Source: JAXJYR01 sp964593515
Lineage (GTDB): Bacteria > Bacillota_I > Bacilli_A > Erysipelotrichales > Erysipelotrichaceae
NCBI GenBank assembly: GCA_964593515.1
Contig: CAZQJH010000096.1
Location: 1 to 5,741, forward strand
Direction: 5' to 3'
DNA length: 5,741 nt
Shown: positions 5,724 through 5,741 of the stretch, one piece after another
Layout: each line of letters opens with the position of its first letter
How positions within the stretch are numbered: position 1 is the stretch's first letter
Position numbers and translations under genes: made by a program
Notes under the pieces: model-generated
Databases searched by the model: none
Told to the model about the DNA's origin: nothing
Seen by the model: only the letters and a program-made list of their open reading frames with translations

Positions 5724-5741
5724 ATAAAAGTTTTTACTTAA

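Noticed and set aside
1..5741. Mycoplasma-type genetic code suggested by the low GC
   Set aside because: TGA ends two genes at the expected family length, and tryptophan positions are TGG.

Overview
The window comes from an AT-rich, low-GC Gram-positive genome (Bacillota). Gene content and codon style recall the Erysipelotrichia/Coprobacillaceae, but this placement is an inference from overall impression. The standard code is used: tryptophan is TGG, and TGA stops the AraC-type and WYL genes, so this is not a mycoplasma-type code.

Layout. The left edge (3-200, + strand) holds the last 65 codons of an AraC-type transcription factor, closed by an intrinsic terminator. Everything else is on the minus strand. 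Reading from the right edge in the direction of transcription: a short ankyrin-repeat protein (5656-5294), a WYL-domain regulator with a winged helix (5292-4345), a DUF2779 protein with a Cas4/RecB-like Fe-S N-terminus and an RNase H-like exonuclease C-terminus (4315-2858), and a YgiQ-family radical SAM enzyme (2856-982). These four genes are packed with gaps of 1, 29 and 1 nt and look like one operon. It starts from a promoter near 5696-5723 that is overlaid by an inverted repeat, and it ends at a perfect 14-bp hairpin at 963-994. Downstream, and probably transcribed separately, is the long-form ribosome hibernation factor hpf (830-288) with its own terminator at 257-281, convergent with the AraC-type gene.

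How the genes may work together. The WYL protein is the likely ligand-responsive regulator of its own operon. The DUF2779 protein is the likely nucleic-acid-acting effector, and translation of the radical SAM enzyme is coupled to it. Two points stand out. The N-terminal PD-(D/E)XK nuclease of the DUF2779 protein appears to have lost its catalytic residues while keeping its four Fe-S cysteines and an apparently intact DEDDy-type exonuclease core. The operon also places a WYL regulator directly upstream of a nuclease-like gene, an arrangement reminiscent of stress or phage-response loci. No CRISPR array, transposase, integrase, tRNA or rRNA was found. No defence function is shown by the sequence.
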